A stretch of 64,000 nt of DNA from Verrucomicrobiota bacterium (GCA_016235585.1 JACRJY010000178.1:1-64000), one strand, 5' to 3'; shown: positions 33,527-43,166, counted from the stretch's first letter. The notes: a model not told the origin generated them from the letters alone. Translations and numbers: made by a program.

Positions 33527-35794
33527 TTATGGAATCTTTACGCCCAATTCTTGCACCAGAAACGCCCACTTGTCCGCCGCTTCCTCGATGAGCTTCGCCG
33601 TCGGTTTGCCTGCGCCGTGGCCGGCCTTGGTCTCGATGCGGATGAGCACGGGCGTGTCGCCCGCGTGGCATTCCTGCAAACGCGCGGCGAACTTGAAGCT
33701 GTGCGCGGGCACCACGCGGTCGTCGTGGTCGGCGGTGGTTACGAGCGTGGCGGGGTATCTCACGCCGGACCGCAGGTTGTGCAGCGGCGAGTAGGCGTGG
33801 AGCGCCTTGAACTCGTCCGCGTTGTCCGCCGAGCCGTAGTCGCTCGTCCACGCCCAGCCGATGGTGAACTTGTGGAAGCGCAGCATGTCCATCACGCCCA
33901 CCGCTGGCAGCGCGGCGCGGAACAGCTCCGGTCTTTGCGTCATGCACGCTCCGACGAGCAGTCCGCCGTTGCTCCCGCCGCTGATGGCGAGCTTGGCGGG
34001 CGAAGTGTAGCGCTGCGGCGGATTTAGTAGTGGGACAGGCGTCCCGCCTGTTCGGTTGGATGACCGAGTTGAACCAGATTCCGCAGCGGAAGAACTGTTT
34101 GCTCTGCTGGACAGGCTGGAAGCCTGTCCCACTACTGAAGCTCCGCCGCACAGCCACTCCGCCGCTGCGATGAAATCGTCGAAGACATTTTGCTTCTTCA
34201 GCTTCGTGCCGGCCTGGTGCCAGTCCTCGCCGTATTCGCCGCCGCCGCGCAAATTCGGCACGGCATAGACGCCGCCCATTTCCAGCCACGTCGCCACGCT
34301 CACGGAAAACGCGGGCGTGAGGCTGATGTTGAAGCCGCCGTAGCCGTAGAGCAGCGCGGGATTTTTCCCGTCAAGCTTCAGGCCGCGCTTGTGCGTGATG
34401 AACATCGGCACGCGCGTGCCGTCCTTGCTCTGGTAAAAAATCTGCTTCGTCTCGAACGCCGCCGAATCAAAATCTACCTTCGGCGCGCGGAACACCGTGC
34501 TCTTGCCGCTCGCCACGTCGTAGCGGTAAATCGTCCCCGGCGTGGTGAAGCCGGTGAAGGAGTAAAAAGTCTCCGTGTCCGCGCGCTTGCCACCGAATCC
34601 GCCTGCGCTGCCGACGCCCGGCAAATCCACGTCGCGGAGAAACTTTCCATCGAGACCGAACACTTTGATTTCACTGCGGGCGTCCTGAAGAAAGTTCACG
34701 ATGAGTTTGCCACCGACGATGTTCGCGTGCTGCAAGGTCGCCTCGCCCTGCGGCACGATTTCGCGCCAGTGCTCGTGTTGCGGCTTGGAGGTGTCAATCG
34801 CCACGATGCGCCCACGCGGCGCGTTGAGGTCGGTGCGGAACCAGAAGACCGGGCCGTCGTTGTCAATGAACGCGAAGTCCGCCTCGAACTCGCGGATGAG
34901 TTCCACGACCTTCGCATCTTTCGCGCGAAGGTCTTTGAAGAAAACCATGTTCTTCGGATCGGTGCCGCGCCAGACGGAGACAATGAGGTAGCGTCCGTCA
35001 TCGGTGACGTGGCCGCCGAAGCCCCACTCCTTCTCGTCGCGCCGCTCGTAGATGAGCGTGTCCGCGCTTTGCGGCGTGCCGAGTTTGTGGAAGAAAAGTT
35101 TCTGGAAATAGTTCACGCCCTTGAGCGATTCGCCCGCCTTCGGCTCGTCGTAACGGCTGTAGAAAAACCCGCTGCCATCCGCGAGCCACGATGCGCCGGA
35201 GAATTTCACCCATTTGATGTGGTCATCGAGGTCTTTGCCCGTGCGCACATCGCGCACCTTCCATTCGTTCCAGTCCGAGCCGGACGCGGCAATGCCGTAG
35301 GCCATCAGATTGCCGTCGTCGCTGATGCTGTAGCCGGCGAGCGCGACCGTGCCGTCGGCGGAGAGCTTGTTCGGATCAAGCAGCACGCGTGGCGCGGCGT
35401 CGGGCGAATCGGCGACGTAGAGAACACTCTGGTTTTGCAGGCCGTCGTTTTTGTTGAAAAAGTAGCGCCCGCCCTCACGGAACGGCACGCCATAGCGCTC
35501 GTAGTTCCAAAGTATTGTGAGCCGCTCGCGGAGCGGCGCGCGCGCCGGAATATTTTCCAGATAGCCGAACGTCACCTTGTTCTGCGCCTCGGTCCACGCC
35601 TTGGTTTCCGGCGCATTGTCGTCCTCCAGCCAGCGGAACGGGTCGGCGACTTTCACGCCATGGTGGTCGTCCACGACGTTTGTTTTGGCGGTCGGCGGAT
35701 AGGCGAGTTTGGGGCGGTCGGCGGCAGGGGCAGGCATGGCAAGAAAGGCGGCGGCGCAAAGCGTGAAGGTTGAAATCAAGGTGGCGGACTTCAT
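33527..35794 (-). CDS. Prolyl oligopeptidase (S9A) with an in-frame palindromic insertion
   Basis: 755 residues, exported (signal MKSATLISTFTLCAAAFLAM). Serine peptidase cutting after proline in short peptides. A seven-blade propeller (about 75-440) is followed by the alpha/beta-hydrolase domain: Ser608 in SGGSNGG, Asp in TTADHDDRVVP and His in TKAGHGAGKP. Between AAEWL and YTSPAKLAI, where homologues have only a few residues, the protein has about 37 extra residues encoded by a palindromic repeat (34026-34136). The frame is intact and the catalytic triad unaltered. ATG at 35794 is preferred over the TTG at 35818 because it opens on the signal peptide. Confidence 0.92.
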   Translation of the reverse strand: MKSATLISTFTLCAAAFLAMPAPAADRPKLAYPPTAKTNVVDDHHGVKVADPFRWLEDDNAPETKAWTEAQNKVTFGYLENIPARAPLRERLTILWNYERYGVPFREGGRYFFNKNDGLQNQSVLYVADSPDAAPRVLLDPNKLSADGTVALAGYSISDDGNLMAYGIAASGSDWNEWKVRDVRTGKDLDDHIKWVKFSGASWLADGSGFFYSRYDEPKAGESLKGVNYFQKLFFHKLGTPQSADTLIYERRDEKEWGFGGHVTDDGRYLIVSVWRGTDPKNMVFFKDLRAKDAKVVELIREFEADFAFIDNDGPVFWFRTDLNAPRGRIVAIDTSKPQHEHWREIVPQGEATLQHANIVGGKLIVNFLQDARSEIKVFGLDGKFLRDVDLPGVGSAGGFGGKRADTETFYSFTGFTTPGTIYRYDVASGKSTVFRAPKVDFDSAAFETKQIFYQSKDGTRVPMFITHKRGLKLDGKNPALLYGYGGFNISLTPAFSVSVATWLEMGGVYAVPNLRGGGEYGEDWHQAGTKLKKQNVFDDFIAAAEWLCGGASVVGQASSLSSRANSSSAAESGSTRSSNRTGGTPVPLLNPPQRYTSPAKLAISGGSNGGLLVGACMTQRPELFRAALPAVGVMDMLRFHKFTIGWAWTSDYGSADNADEFKALHAYSPLHNLRSGVRYPATLVTTADHDDRVVPAHSFKFAARLQECHAGDTPVLIRIETKAGHGAGKPTAKLIEEAADKWAFLVQELGVKIP
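34026..34136. repeat. Palindromic repeat, family B copy 1, inside the prolyl oligopeptidase gene
   Basis: 111 bp (37 codons). Left arm agtagtgggacaggcgtccc at 34026 and right arm ending agcctgtcccactact at 34136; 24 of 26 terminal positions pair. Each arm is also a short palindrome around acaggc/gcctgt. The related copy is in ligA at 55024. In the gene's strand it reads through without a stop. Confidence 0.92.
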
Positions 35795-35930
35795 GCCGGG
35801 GAATTTGCCGGAAAGCAAACCCCGAGGCGAGCCTTCATCTTGAATTCAAAAGCCGAGACGTGCGCCCGCGCCCGGCAGCGGCGGCAAAACACAACTTTGA
35901 CACGCTCCCGTCTGGCCGTATGCTCGCGCC

Positions 35931-37034
35931 ATGCGCGTGGTGAAAGTCGCCCTGGGCGAACGCAGTTATTCCATCCTGATCGGCGGCGGCCTGCTGGCGC
36001 GGCTCGGCGCGGAGTGCGCCCGGCTCAAGCTCGGCGCGCGCTGCGCCGTCATCACGGATGAAAACGTCGCCCGGCGGTTTGCCGCCACCGCGATGAACAG
36101 CCTGCGCGCGGCGGGTTTCGATCCGGTGCTGCTGACCGTCCCGGCGGGCGAAACGGCCAAGCGCCTGCGCGTGGTTTCCGCGTGCTACGACCGGCTGGCC
36201 GCGCACCGGCTGGAGCGGAAGTCCTTCATCGTCGCGCTCGGCGGCGGCGTGGTGGGCGACCTCGCCGGGTTTGTCGCCGCCACGTATCTGCGCGGCGTGC
36301 CATTCGTGCAGGCGCCCACGACGCTGCTCGCGCAGGTGGACAGCTCCGTCGGCGGAAAAGTCGGCGTCAATCTGAAGGCCGGCAAAAACCTCGTCGGCGC
36401 GTTTCATCAGCCGCGCCTCGTCCTCTGCGATCTCGACGCGCTGAAAACCCTGCCGCGCCGCGAACTGCGCGCGGGCCTCGCCGAAGTCATCAAATACGGC
36501 GTCATCTCCGACGCCGCACTTTTCCGGCGGTTGGAGAGCGGCATGGGAAAACTGCTTGCGCGCGATCCCGTCGCGCTCGCCGCCGTCGTCGCCCGCTCGT
36601 GCGAAATCAAGGCCGACGTGGTGGGCCAGGACGAAACCGAGACGGGCCGGCGCGCCATCCTGAATTTCGGCCACACGCTCGGCCATGCCCTCGAGGCGGT
36701 TTCCGGCTACGGAAAATTTCTGCACGGCGAGGCGATTGCCATCGGACAGATGGCCGCCGCACGGCTCTCCGCTGAATTGCTCGGCCTGCCGGACAAGGAC
36801 GTGCGGCGCATTCGGGAACTGTTTCTCCGCGCCGGTCTGCCGGTGAGCCTCGCGCTGCCGCCCGCGCGACGGGAAAAGCTTCTGGCCGCCATGCGTCTCG
36901 ACAAAAAGGTGAGCGGCGGTGAAATCAAGTTCGTGCTCGCGCGGAAAATCGGGGCCGTCGAGTTCGGCCAGCGGGTTCCCGCCGCCGCCATTCACCGGGC
37001 GCTCGACGGCCTGGCTGCTGCGAAAGAATCGTAA
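35931..37034 (+). CDS. aroB: 3-Dehydroquinate synthase
   Basis: 367 residues, usual length. Second step of the shikimate pathway: turns DAHP into 3-dehydroquinate using NAD and zinc. Visible blocks: ALGGGVVGDLAGFVAATYLR (NAD), LLAQVDSSVGGKVGVNL, and zinc ligands in RAGLAEVIKYG, NFGHTLGHALE and FLHGEAIAIGQ. Divergent from the prolyl oligopeptidase gene. ATG at 35931 gives the short beta-strand start typical of AroB. No other aro gene adjoins. Confidence 0.96.
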   Translation: MRVVKVALGERSYSILIGGGLLARLGAECARLKLGARCAVITDENVARRFAATAMNSLRAAGFDPVLLTVPAGETAKRLRVVSACYDRLAAHRLERKSFIVALGGGVVGDLAGFVAATYLRGVPFVQAPTTLLAQVDSSVGGKVGVNLKAGKNLVGAFHQPRLVLCDLDALKTLPRRELRAGLAEVIKYGVISDAALFRRLESGMGKLLARDPVALAAVVARSCEIKADVVGQDETETGRRAILNFGHTLGHALEAVSGYGKFLHGEAIAIGQMAAARLSAELLGLPDKDVRRIRELFLRAGLPVSLALPPARREKLLAAMRLDKKVSGGEIKFVLARKIGAVEFGQRVPAAAIHRALDGLAAAKES

Positions 37035-37112
37035 ATCGCAGGTGACAATTTGCCGGGACTGAATTACAAGTCTGCCAACGCAAGTCCGCCCAACCAATTC
37101 CGCTCAACGCCC

Positions 37113-38027
37113 ATGTCTGCGACCCGATTGATCACTCTCACCGATGCCGAGGGCGGCCTCGCCGTCGTCGCGCCCGCGCTGGGCGGCTGGCTGCTGCGCT
37201 ACGCGCGGAACCTGCCGCCGCACGGCCTCGTCGAGGCGCTGCACTTCGACCAGGCCGTGATGGACCGCCATCCGCTCGGGATGTATGCGGGCAGCCCGAT
37301 CCTCTTCCCGCTCGTGAGCAACAACCACGCGGGCGGCAAGGATCACCACTACGAGTGGAACGGAAAACTGTTCGAGATGCCGCAGCACGGCTTCGCGCGG
37401 CGCTGCCCGTGGGCGGTGGTCGCGCAAAGCGCGGACGCGGTGACGATGGAGCTGGCCGACAGCGAGGCGACGCGCGCGCAGTTTCCGTTCGCGTTCCGCC
37501 ACCGGCTGACTTACCGGCTGGCCCAGGGCCGGCTGCACTGGGAGCAGGTGGTGGAAAATCTTTCGCCGGAGCCGATGCCGTTCAGCACGGGGTTTCATCC
37601 TTATTTTCAACTGCCGCTGACGCCCAGGAGCAAGCGCGAGCTGTGCTTCGTCGAAATCCCCGAGGCGCGGCGCCTGACGCCGGTCGGCAAGAACGACCGC
37701 TTCGCCGCCACGCCGTTCCCCGGGCAGAACTGGAGCGTGCAGGAGGACATCGCCGCCACGCTGCTGCTGGGGAACTTCAAGAAGGCGGAGATGATCCTCG
37801 TGGATCCCGGCAGCGACCTGGAACTGGCGCTCAATTTCGAGGACGCGCCGCAGCACCGCTTCGCCGCGCTGTGGGCCAAGACCACCGATGCGCCGTTCTT
37901 CTGCATCGAGCCGTGGACGGCACTGCCGAACTCCTTTTCGCGTGTCAAGGATCACGAGCTGATCGTGCTGGAGCCGCAGCGCACCTTCCGCGCCGCGATG
38001 TGGATGGAACTGCGCGCGATGGCGTGA
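37113..38027 (+). CDS. Aldose 1-epimerase (galactose mutarotase) family protein
   Basis: 304 residues. Galactose-mutarotase-like beta-sandwich. SPILFPLVSNN and YEWNGKLFEMPQHGFAR give the substrate-site His/Arg pattern; STGFHPYFQLPL carries the second catalytic histidine region, and FFCIEPWTALPNSF is the conserved late block. ATG at 37113 is preferred over one at 37050 because MSATRLITLTDAEGG starts the fold. It is probably cotranscribed with aroB (78-base gap). The exact sugar is not predictable. Confidence 0.86.
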   Translation: MSATRLITLTDAEGGLAVVAPALGGWLLRYARNLPPHGLVEALHFDQAVMDRHPLGMYAGSPILFPLVSNNHAGGKDHHYEWNGKLFEMPQHGFARRCPWAVVAQSADAVTMELADSEATRAQFPFAFRHRLTYRLAQGRLHWEQVVENLSPEPMPFSTGFHPYFQLPLTPRSKRELCFVEIPEARRLTPVGKNDRFAATPFPGQNWSVQEDIAATLLLGNFKKAEMILVDPGSDLELALNFEDAPQHRFAALWAKTTDAPFFCIEPWTALPNSFSRVKDHELIVLEPQRTFRAAMWMELRAMA

Positions 38028-38200
38028 AGTTTCCGGCGGCGGCGGGCACTGATGCACACGGGCGGTTTTCATGCGCTCGGCCCCGCCACTGTCCACCGAT
38101 TCGAGTCAACCCTAGGCTGGGCTGCGCCACCGCCGCGCTCCTGAAAGGGAGGCTGGACGCGCCCGTGCCGTTGGGCCATTCTTCCGGCCAGATTCTCCTT

Positions 38201-41200
38201 ATGAAAACGAAGCCGTTCCGACTCCTCCTGTCCTCCGCATTCTTTTGCCTCGCCGCGCTGGCGGCGGCGGCGGACTGGCCCACTTATTTGCACGACGGTT
38301 CGCGCGTCGGCTACACGCCCGAACCGCTCGCGGCCCCGCTGGCGCAACGCTGGACTTACGCCTCGCCCACCGCGCCGCAACAGGCCTGGGCCGGCGAGGA
38401 CGGCAAACTTTTCGAGGGCAAGGAACTGCGCAACCGCATCACGTTCGACGACGTGTTTCACACGGCGATTGCCGGCGGGCGCGTCTTCTTCGGCTCGTCG
38501 GTGGATGGCCGGGTGTATTGCCGGAATCTCGCGACGGGAAAAGAGGAATGGAATTTTTTCACTGACGGCCCGATCCGGCTCGCGCCGATGGTGGCGGGCG
38601 GAAAACTGTTCGTCGGCTCGGACGACGGCCACGTCTATTGCCTCGATGCGGCCACGGGCAAGGTGATTTGGAAACTCCGCGCCGGGCCGAACGACGAGCG
38701 CATCCTCGCGCGCGGGCGGATGATTTCGCGCTGGCCGGTGCGCACCGGCGTGCTGGTGGACGGCGGCACCGCGTATTTCGGCGCGGGCGTGTTCCCGCAC
38801 GAAAACATTTGTCTCTACGCGGTCGAGGCCGCGACGGGGAAGGTAATCTGGAAGAACGACGCCATCAGCCAGACCGACGCGGGCCGCGATGATCTCTCGC
38901 CGCAGGGCTACCTGCTCGCGACGAAGGACATTTTGTTCGTGCCGTCGGGCCGTTCGCTCGCCGCGTCGTTCCAGCGCGCGACCGGCGAATTTCTCAACAA
39001 GCCCGCGCCCGGCTGGCGCACGGACGCCGGCGGGCAGATCGGCGGCACGCAGGCGCTGCTGGCGGACGATCAGATTTATGCGGTCGGCGAGCATCACATC
39101 CTCGCGATGGATCAGGAGAAGGGCAAGGTGGGCTTCGGCTGGTTTGCGGGCCGGCAGATGACGCTGGCGGGCGACATGGGCTATCTCGCCAGCGGGAAGG
39201 AGATCGTCGCGATTGACCGCGTGCGCCATGCCGAGGGCACGCGCGAGCGGCACAAGGTGGAACTGGCCATTTCCAAATTGAACTCGGATATGCGAAAGCA
39301 CCCGGCCCTCGCCGAATTGAAGAAGGTGGAAAAGGCACAGGCGGACTTGAAGGAGGCGCAGCAGCAGCTCAAGCAACTGGAAGCCGCCGGCAAAAAATCT
39401 TCGCCCGAATTTCAGGCCGCCGATGCTGCCGCGAAGAAAAGCGAGAGGGCGCTCGCCTCGGCAGCGGAACGCTACGAGCCCAGGCGCGTGGATTACCAGA
39501 CGAAGAAGGACAAGCTCGCGTCGCTGAACAAGGAACTCGCCGCCTATTCCGATGTCGGCATCAAGTGGCGGTTCCCCGCGCTGCACGATTCGGCGCTGAT
39601 TCTCGCCGGGAATACCCTGGTGGCCGGCGGCAAGGGCGAGGTCGTCTGCCTCGACGCGGATTCCGGCAAGCTGCTCTGGAAATCCGCCGTCGAAGGCGAG
39701 GCGCGCGGATTGGCGGCGGCCAGCGGCCATCTGGTCGTCAGCACCACGCAGGGGAAAATTTATTCGTTCGCCGATGCGGGCCAGAAATCGCCGCCGCCGG
39801 TCGTTGCCGAGTCGAAATCCCAAGCTGACCCATTCCCGAAAGACGCGCTTTCCTCTCTTTACGCCGCCGCCGCCGAGGCGATTCTCAAACAGACCAGCAC
39901 CAAGCGCGGCTTCTGCCTCGTCGTCGGGAGCGAGCAGGGCCGCTTGGCCTACGAACTGGCGAAGCGCACCGAGCTGACGATTTATTGCGTCGAAGCCGAC
40001 GAGCGCAAGGTGCAGTCGTCGCGCGCGGCGCTCGTCAAGACCGGCCTCTACGGCCCGCGCCTCACGGTGGATCACCTCGACCTGTCGGTGATTCCCTACG
40101 CCAGCTATTTCGCCAACCTCATCGTGTCGGACAGCCTGCTGTTGACCGGCGAAATGCCGGGCATCCCGGCGGAAGTCGCGCGCAACCTCAAGCCCATTGG
40201 CGGAATGATCTGCCTGGGCGTTCCCGACACCGCGCCGGACGCGGTGAAAACCAGGGCGAAGGCGGCGGTTTCCAAATGGCTCGCGGACACCAAGCTCACG
40301 GAGGAAAACGCGAAGATTGAAAGCGCGGGAAACTGGTCACGCCTCGTGCGCGCCGCGCTGCCGAACGCCGGCTCATGGTCGCACCAATACGGCAACGCCG
40401 CCAACACTTCCAGCAACGACGACGGTCGCATCAAGGGCGGTCTGGGCGTGCTCTGGTATGGCGATCCCGGCCCCGGCAAAATGGTCAACCGCCACGCCGG
40501 CGCGGTCGGGCCGCTCTCGGTGAATGGCCGCCTCTTCATCCAAGGCGACGAGTCGGTGATGGCCTACGATGCCTACAACGGTCAATTTTTGTGGGAGGTG
40601 GAAAATCCCGGTGCGCTCCGCACCGGCCTCAAGGGCGCGCATGAGCCGGGCAACATGGCGGCGAGCGACGACAGCCTGTTCGTGGTCGTCGGGGCGGAAT
40701 GCCTGCACTTCGACGCCGCGACGGGAAAAATTCTCCGCACCTACGCCATTCCCGAATCGTCGGCTGACAGCGGCCGCGAGTGGGGCTACCTCGCCTGGAA
40801 AGACGGCCTGCTCTATGGCACCGTCACCGCCCGCAAACAGGCCGCCGCCGAACAGCAGCGCCGGGGCAAGGCCGCCGGCCCGGCGACGGACAGTATTTTC
40901 GCCTTCGACACGGCCACGGGAAAACTGGCGTGGGCGCACCAGGGCAAGAGCATTTCGCACGTCTCCATCGCCATCGGCGACGGGCGCGTGTTCTTCGTGG
41001 ACAGCTCGCTCACGCCGGAGCAGCGCGAGGAACTGCTGCGTCAGGACAAGACTGATTTGAAAAAACTGACCGGCGAAGCACGCGACCTCGCCGAGGAGCG
41101 CATCAAAACGGCCGACCTGCGGCTCGCCGTGGCGCTGGACGCGCGCACCGGACAGAAGCTGTGGGGCAAGCCGGTGGACGTGACGGATTGCAGCGAGGTC

Positions 41201-42364
41201 GGCATCGGCGGCGGGAGCCTGACGCTGATTTATCACAACAACCACATCGTCCTCGGCGGCGCGAACGCGAACGGCCACTACTGGACGCAGTTCCTCGAAG
41301 GCGAGTTCAAGCGCCGCCGGCTGGTGGTGCTGGATGCCGGCTCCGGCACGAAACTCTGGGCCAAGGACGCGAACTACCGTCACCGGCCCATCGTGATTGA
41401 CAATGAAATCATCGCCGAGCCGTGGGGCTACGACCTCTACACCGGCGCGCAGAAGATGCGGACGCACCCGCTGACCGGCGAGCAGACGCCGTGGATGTTC
41501 GCGCGGCCCGGCCACCACTGCGGCGCGATTTCCGCGACGCGCAACATGATGTTCTTCCGCTCCAAGTCCACGGCCTTTTACAACCTTGACCAGGACGAGG
41601 GCACGGAACACTTCGCCGGGCAGCGGCTCGGCTGCTGGATCAACACCATTCCCGCCAACGGCCTGGTGATGATTCCCGAAGCCAGCGCTGGCTGCGTCTG
41701 CCTCTTCTCCATCGCCGCGACGATTGTTTTCGAGCCGCGCGAGAACCGCATGAACTGGGGCGTCTACAGCGCCAGCGGCATGAGCACGCCGGTGCAGCAC
41801 ATGGCGCTGAACCTCGGCGCGCCCGGCGACCGGCGCGACGCGCACGGGAAATTGTGGCTCGGCTATCCGCGGCCCTCATCGCGCGCGGGGATTGATCTGC
41901 CGCTTTCGCTCAAGCCGGTGTTCGCCACGGGCGGTGATTATTTTGTCTTCAACGAAGCCTCGTTCCCGGTGGCGAACACCGACACGCCGTGGGTCTTCTC
42001 CTCCGGCGCGCGCGGTCTGACTCGCTGCGAACTGCCGCTGCTCGGCAAGGGGCAGAAGGCGGAGACCTACACCGTGCGCCTCTACTTCACCGCGCTCGAA
42101 AACGACCAGCCCGGCCAGCGCGTGTTCGACATCCAGCTTCAGGGCAGGACGGTGAAGAAGGGCTTCGACCTCGTGGCGCAGGCGGGCGGGGCGATGAAGG
42201 CGTTCATGGCCGAGTTCCACGGAATCCCGGTTTCGGAAAACCTCGTGGTGGAACTCGTCCCGGCCCAGGCCGGCGCGGACGCCGCGCACCAACCGCTGGT
42301 GAGCGGCATCGAAGTGCTGCGGACGAACGCGAAGGAAATCACCGACCGCGTCGCCACGCGGTGA
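38201..42364 (+). CDS. Giant exported PQQ-type beta-propeller protein with methyltransferase-like and malectin-like domains
   Basis: 1387 residues. Signal peptide MKTKPFRLLLSSAFFCLAAL, then PQQ-type propeller blades (NLATGKEEWNFFTDGPIRLA, CLDAATGKVIWKLRAGPNDE). Residues about 370-450 form a charged coiled coil between blades. Residues about 565-675 are Rossmann methyltransferase-like: FCLVVGSEQGRLAYELAKR, then VEADERKVQSSRAAL and LKPIGGMICLG. A second propeller follows (about 700-1130) and the C-terminal 100 residues look malectin-like (TYTVRLYFTALEND). No CxxCH heme motif is present. Such propeller fusions occur in Planctomycetes and Verrucomicrobia, but function is unknown. Long frame upstream of the ATG at 38201 is antisense to other genes and ignored. 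Confidence 0.86.
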   Translation: MKTKPFRLLLSSAFFCLAALAAAADWPTYLHDGSRVGYTPEPLAAPLAQRWTYASPTAPQQAWAGEDGKLFEGKELRNRITFDDVFHTAIAGGRVFFGSSVDGRVYCRNLATGKEEWNFFTDGPIRLAPMVAGGKLFVGSDDGHVYCLDAATGKVIWKLRAGPNDERILARGRMISRWPVRTGVLVDGGTAYFGAGVFPHENICLYAVEAATGKVIWKNDAISQTDAGRDDLSPQGYLLATKDILFVPSGRSLAASFQRATGEFLNKPAPGWRTDAGGQIGGTQALLADDQIYAVGEHHILAMDQEKGKVGFGWFAGRQMTLAGDMGYLASGKEIVAIDRVRHAEGTRERHKVELAISKLNSDMRKHPALAELKKVEKAQADLKEAQQQLKQLEAAGKKSSPEFQAADAAAKKSERALASAAERYEPRRVDYQTKKDKLASLNKELAAYSDVGIKWRFPALHDSALILAGNTLVAGGKGEVVCLDADSGKLLWKSAVEGEARGLAAASGHLVVSTTQGKIYSFADAGQKSPPPVVAESKSQADPFPKDALSSLYAAAAEAILKQTSTKRGFCLVVGSEQGRLAYELAKRTELTIYCVEADERKVQSSRAALVKTGLYGPRLTVDHLDLSVIPYASYFANLIVSDSLLLTGEMPGIPAEVARNLKPIGGMICLGVPDTAPDAVKTRAKAAVSKWLADTKLTEENAKIESAGNWSRLVRAALPNAGSWSHQYGNAANTSSNDDGRIKGGLGVLWYGDPGPGKMVNRHAGAVGPLSVNGRLFIQGDESVMAYDAYNGQFLWEVENPGALRTGLKGAHEPGNMAASDDSLFVVVGAECLHFDAATGKILRTYAIPESSADSGREWGYLAWKDGLLYGTVTARKQAAAEQQRRGKAAGPATDSIFAFDTATGKLAWAHQGKSISHVSIAIGDGRVFFVDSSLTPEQREELLRQDKTDLKKLTGEARDLAEERIKTADLRLAVALDARTGQKLWGKPVDVTDCSEVGIGGGSLTLIYHNNHIVLGGANANGHYWTQFLEGEFKRRRLVVLDAGSGTKLWAKDANYRHRPIVIDNEIIAEPWGYDLYTGAQKMRTHPLTGEQTPWMFARPGHHCGAISATRNMMFFRSKSTAFYNLDQDEGTEHFAGQRLGCWINTIPANGLVMIPEASAGCVCLFSIAATIVFEPRENRMNWGVYSASGMSTPVQHMALNLGAPGDRRDAHGKLWLGYPRPSSRAGIDLPLSLKPVFATGGDYFVFNEASFPVANTDTPWVFSSGARGLTRCELPLLGKGQKAETYTVRLYFTALENDQPGQRVFDIQLQGRTVKKGFDLVAQAGGAMKAFMAEFHGIPVSENLVVELVPAQAGADAAHQPLVSGIEVLRTNAKEITDRVATR

Positions 42365-42389
42365 CAAGCGGAGCGCGACACCGCTGTTC

Positions 42390-42439
42390 GGTGTCCACCC
42401 TTCAGGGTATTGCGGGGGACACGCTAAAGCGTGGACACC
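42390..42439. repeat. Short palindrome downstream of the propeller gene
   Basis: Arms start ggtgtccaccctt at 42390 and end gcgtggacacc at 42439. It sits between convergent propeller and thiE genes and has no T-run. Confidence 0.75.
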
Positions 42440-42515
42440 AAACGAAAGCGCCGTCGCCGCTGCGCTCTGCCGGCGCACTCCATAAAACCACCGCTGCTTG
42501 TTTCGGAGTCCGGCT

Positions 42516-43166
42516 TCAAATCGTAGCGGAGCCAAGCCGCGCCTTGAACTCGCGGCAGGCCTCCGCGACATCCGGCGCGTTCAAAATCGCGGAGACGACG
42601 CAGATGCGCCGCGCGCCGACGGCCAGCACTTCATCGAGATTTTCCAGATTGATGCCGCCGATGGCGAACCAAGGAACCTTCACCTCGCGCGCCGCCCAGC
42701 GGACATATTCCAGCGTCACCGGCTTCGCGGTCGGCTTCGTGCCCGTGGCGAACACCGGGCCGATGGCGACGTAGTCCGCGCCCGCCGCAATGGCGCGCTG
42801 CGCCTGCGCGGGCGCGTGGGAGGACAGGCCAATTTTGAGTTTTAAGTTTTGAGTCTTGAGTTCGGAAACGTGCATGTGGCCGGCGTCGAAAAAATCCTCC
42901 TGGCCGAGATGGCAGGCGGGCGCGCCGGTTTCGGCGGTGATGGGCAGGTGGTCGTTGATGACGAGCCAGACACCCGCCGCGTTCGTCACCGGCAGGATTG
43001 CTTCCGTCATCCGGCGGATTTCCTCCGGCGACTTGTCCTTCGCCCGCAGTTGGAGGATGTCCGAGCCGCCGTCGCAGAGCTGGCGCGCGACGGTTTCGGG
43101 GGCGCGCCCGCGCAGATACGCGGTGTCCACGAACGTGTAGAGGCGGCATTCGGCGAGCGGTTTCAC
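42516..43166 (-). CDS. thiE: Thiamine phosphate synthase
   Basis: 216 residues. Couples HMP-PP and HET-P to thiamine phosphate. Conserved strands: LYTFVDTAYLRG, GGSDILQLRAKDKSPEEI, LVINDHLPITAETGAPACHL with HLGQED, ADYVAIGPVFATGTKPTA, then PWFAIGGINLENLDEVLA. GTG at 43166 (VKPLAECRLYTF) opens on the first strand; an upstream TTG would add repeat-flanking residues. An odd block SELKTQNLKLKIG at about 100-112 is encoded by an AT-rich low-complexity stretch. No TPP riboswitch was recognised upstream. Confidence 0.9.
   Translation of the reverse strand: MKPLAECRLYTFVDTAYLRGRAPETVARQLCDGGSDILQLRAKDKSPEEIRRMTEAILPVTNAAGVWLVINDHLPITAETGAPACHLGQEDFFDAGHMHVSELKTQNLKLKIGLSSHAPAQAQRAIAAGADYVAIGPVFATGTKPTAKPVTLEYVRWAAREVKVPWFAIGGINLENLDEVLAVGARRICVVSAILNAPDVAEACREFKARLGSATI

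Noticed and set aside
38069-40075. 668-codon minus-strand frame
   Set aside because: Antisense to the propeller protein gene; no motif.
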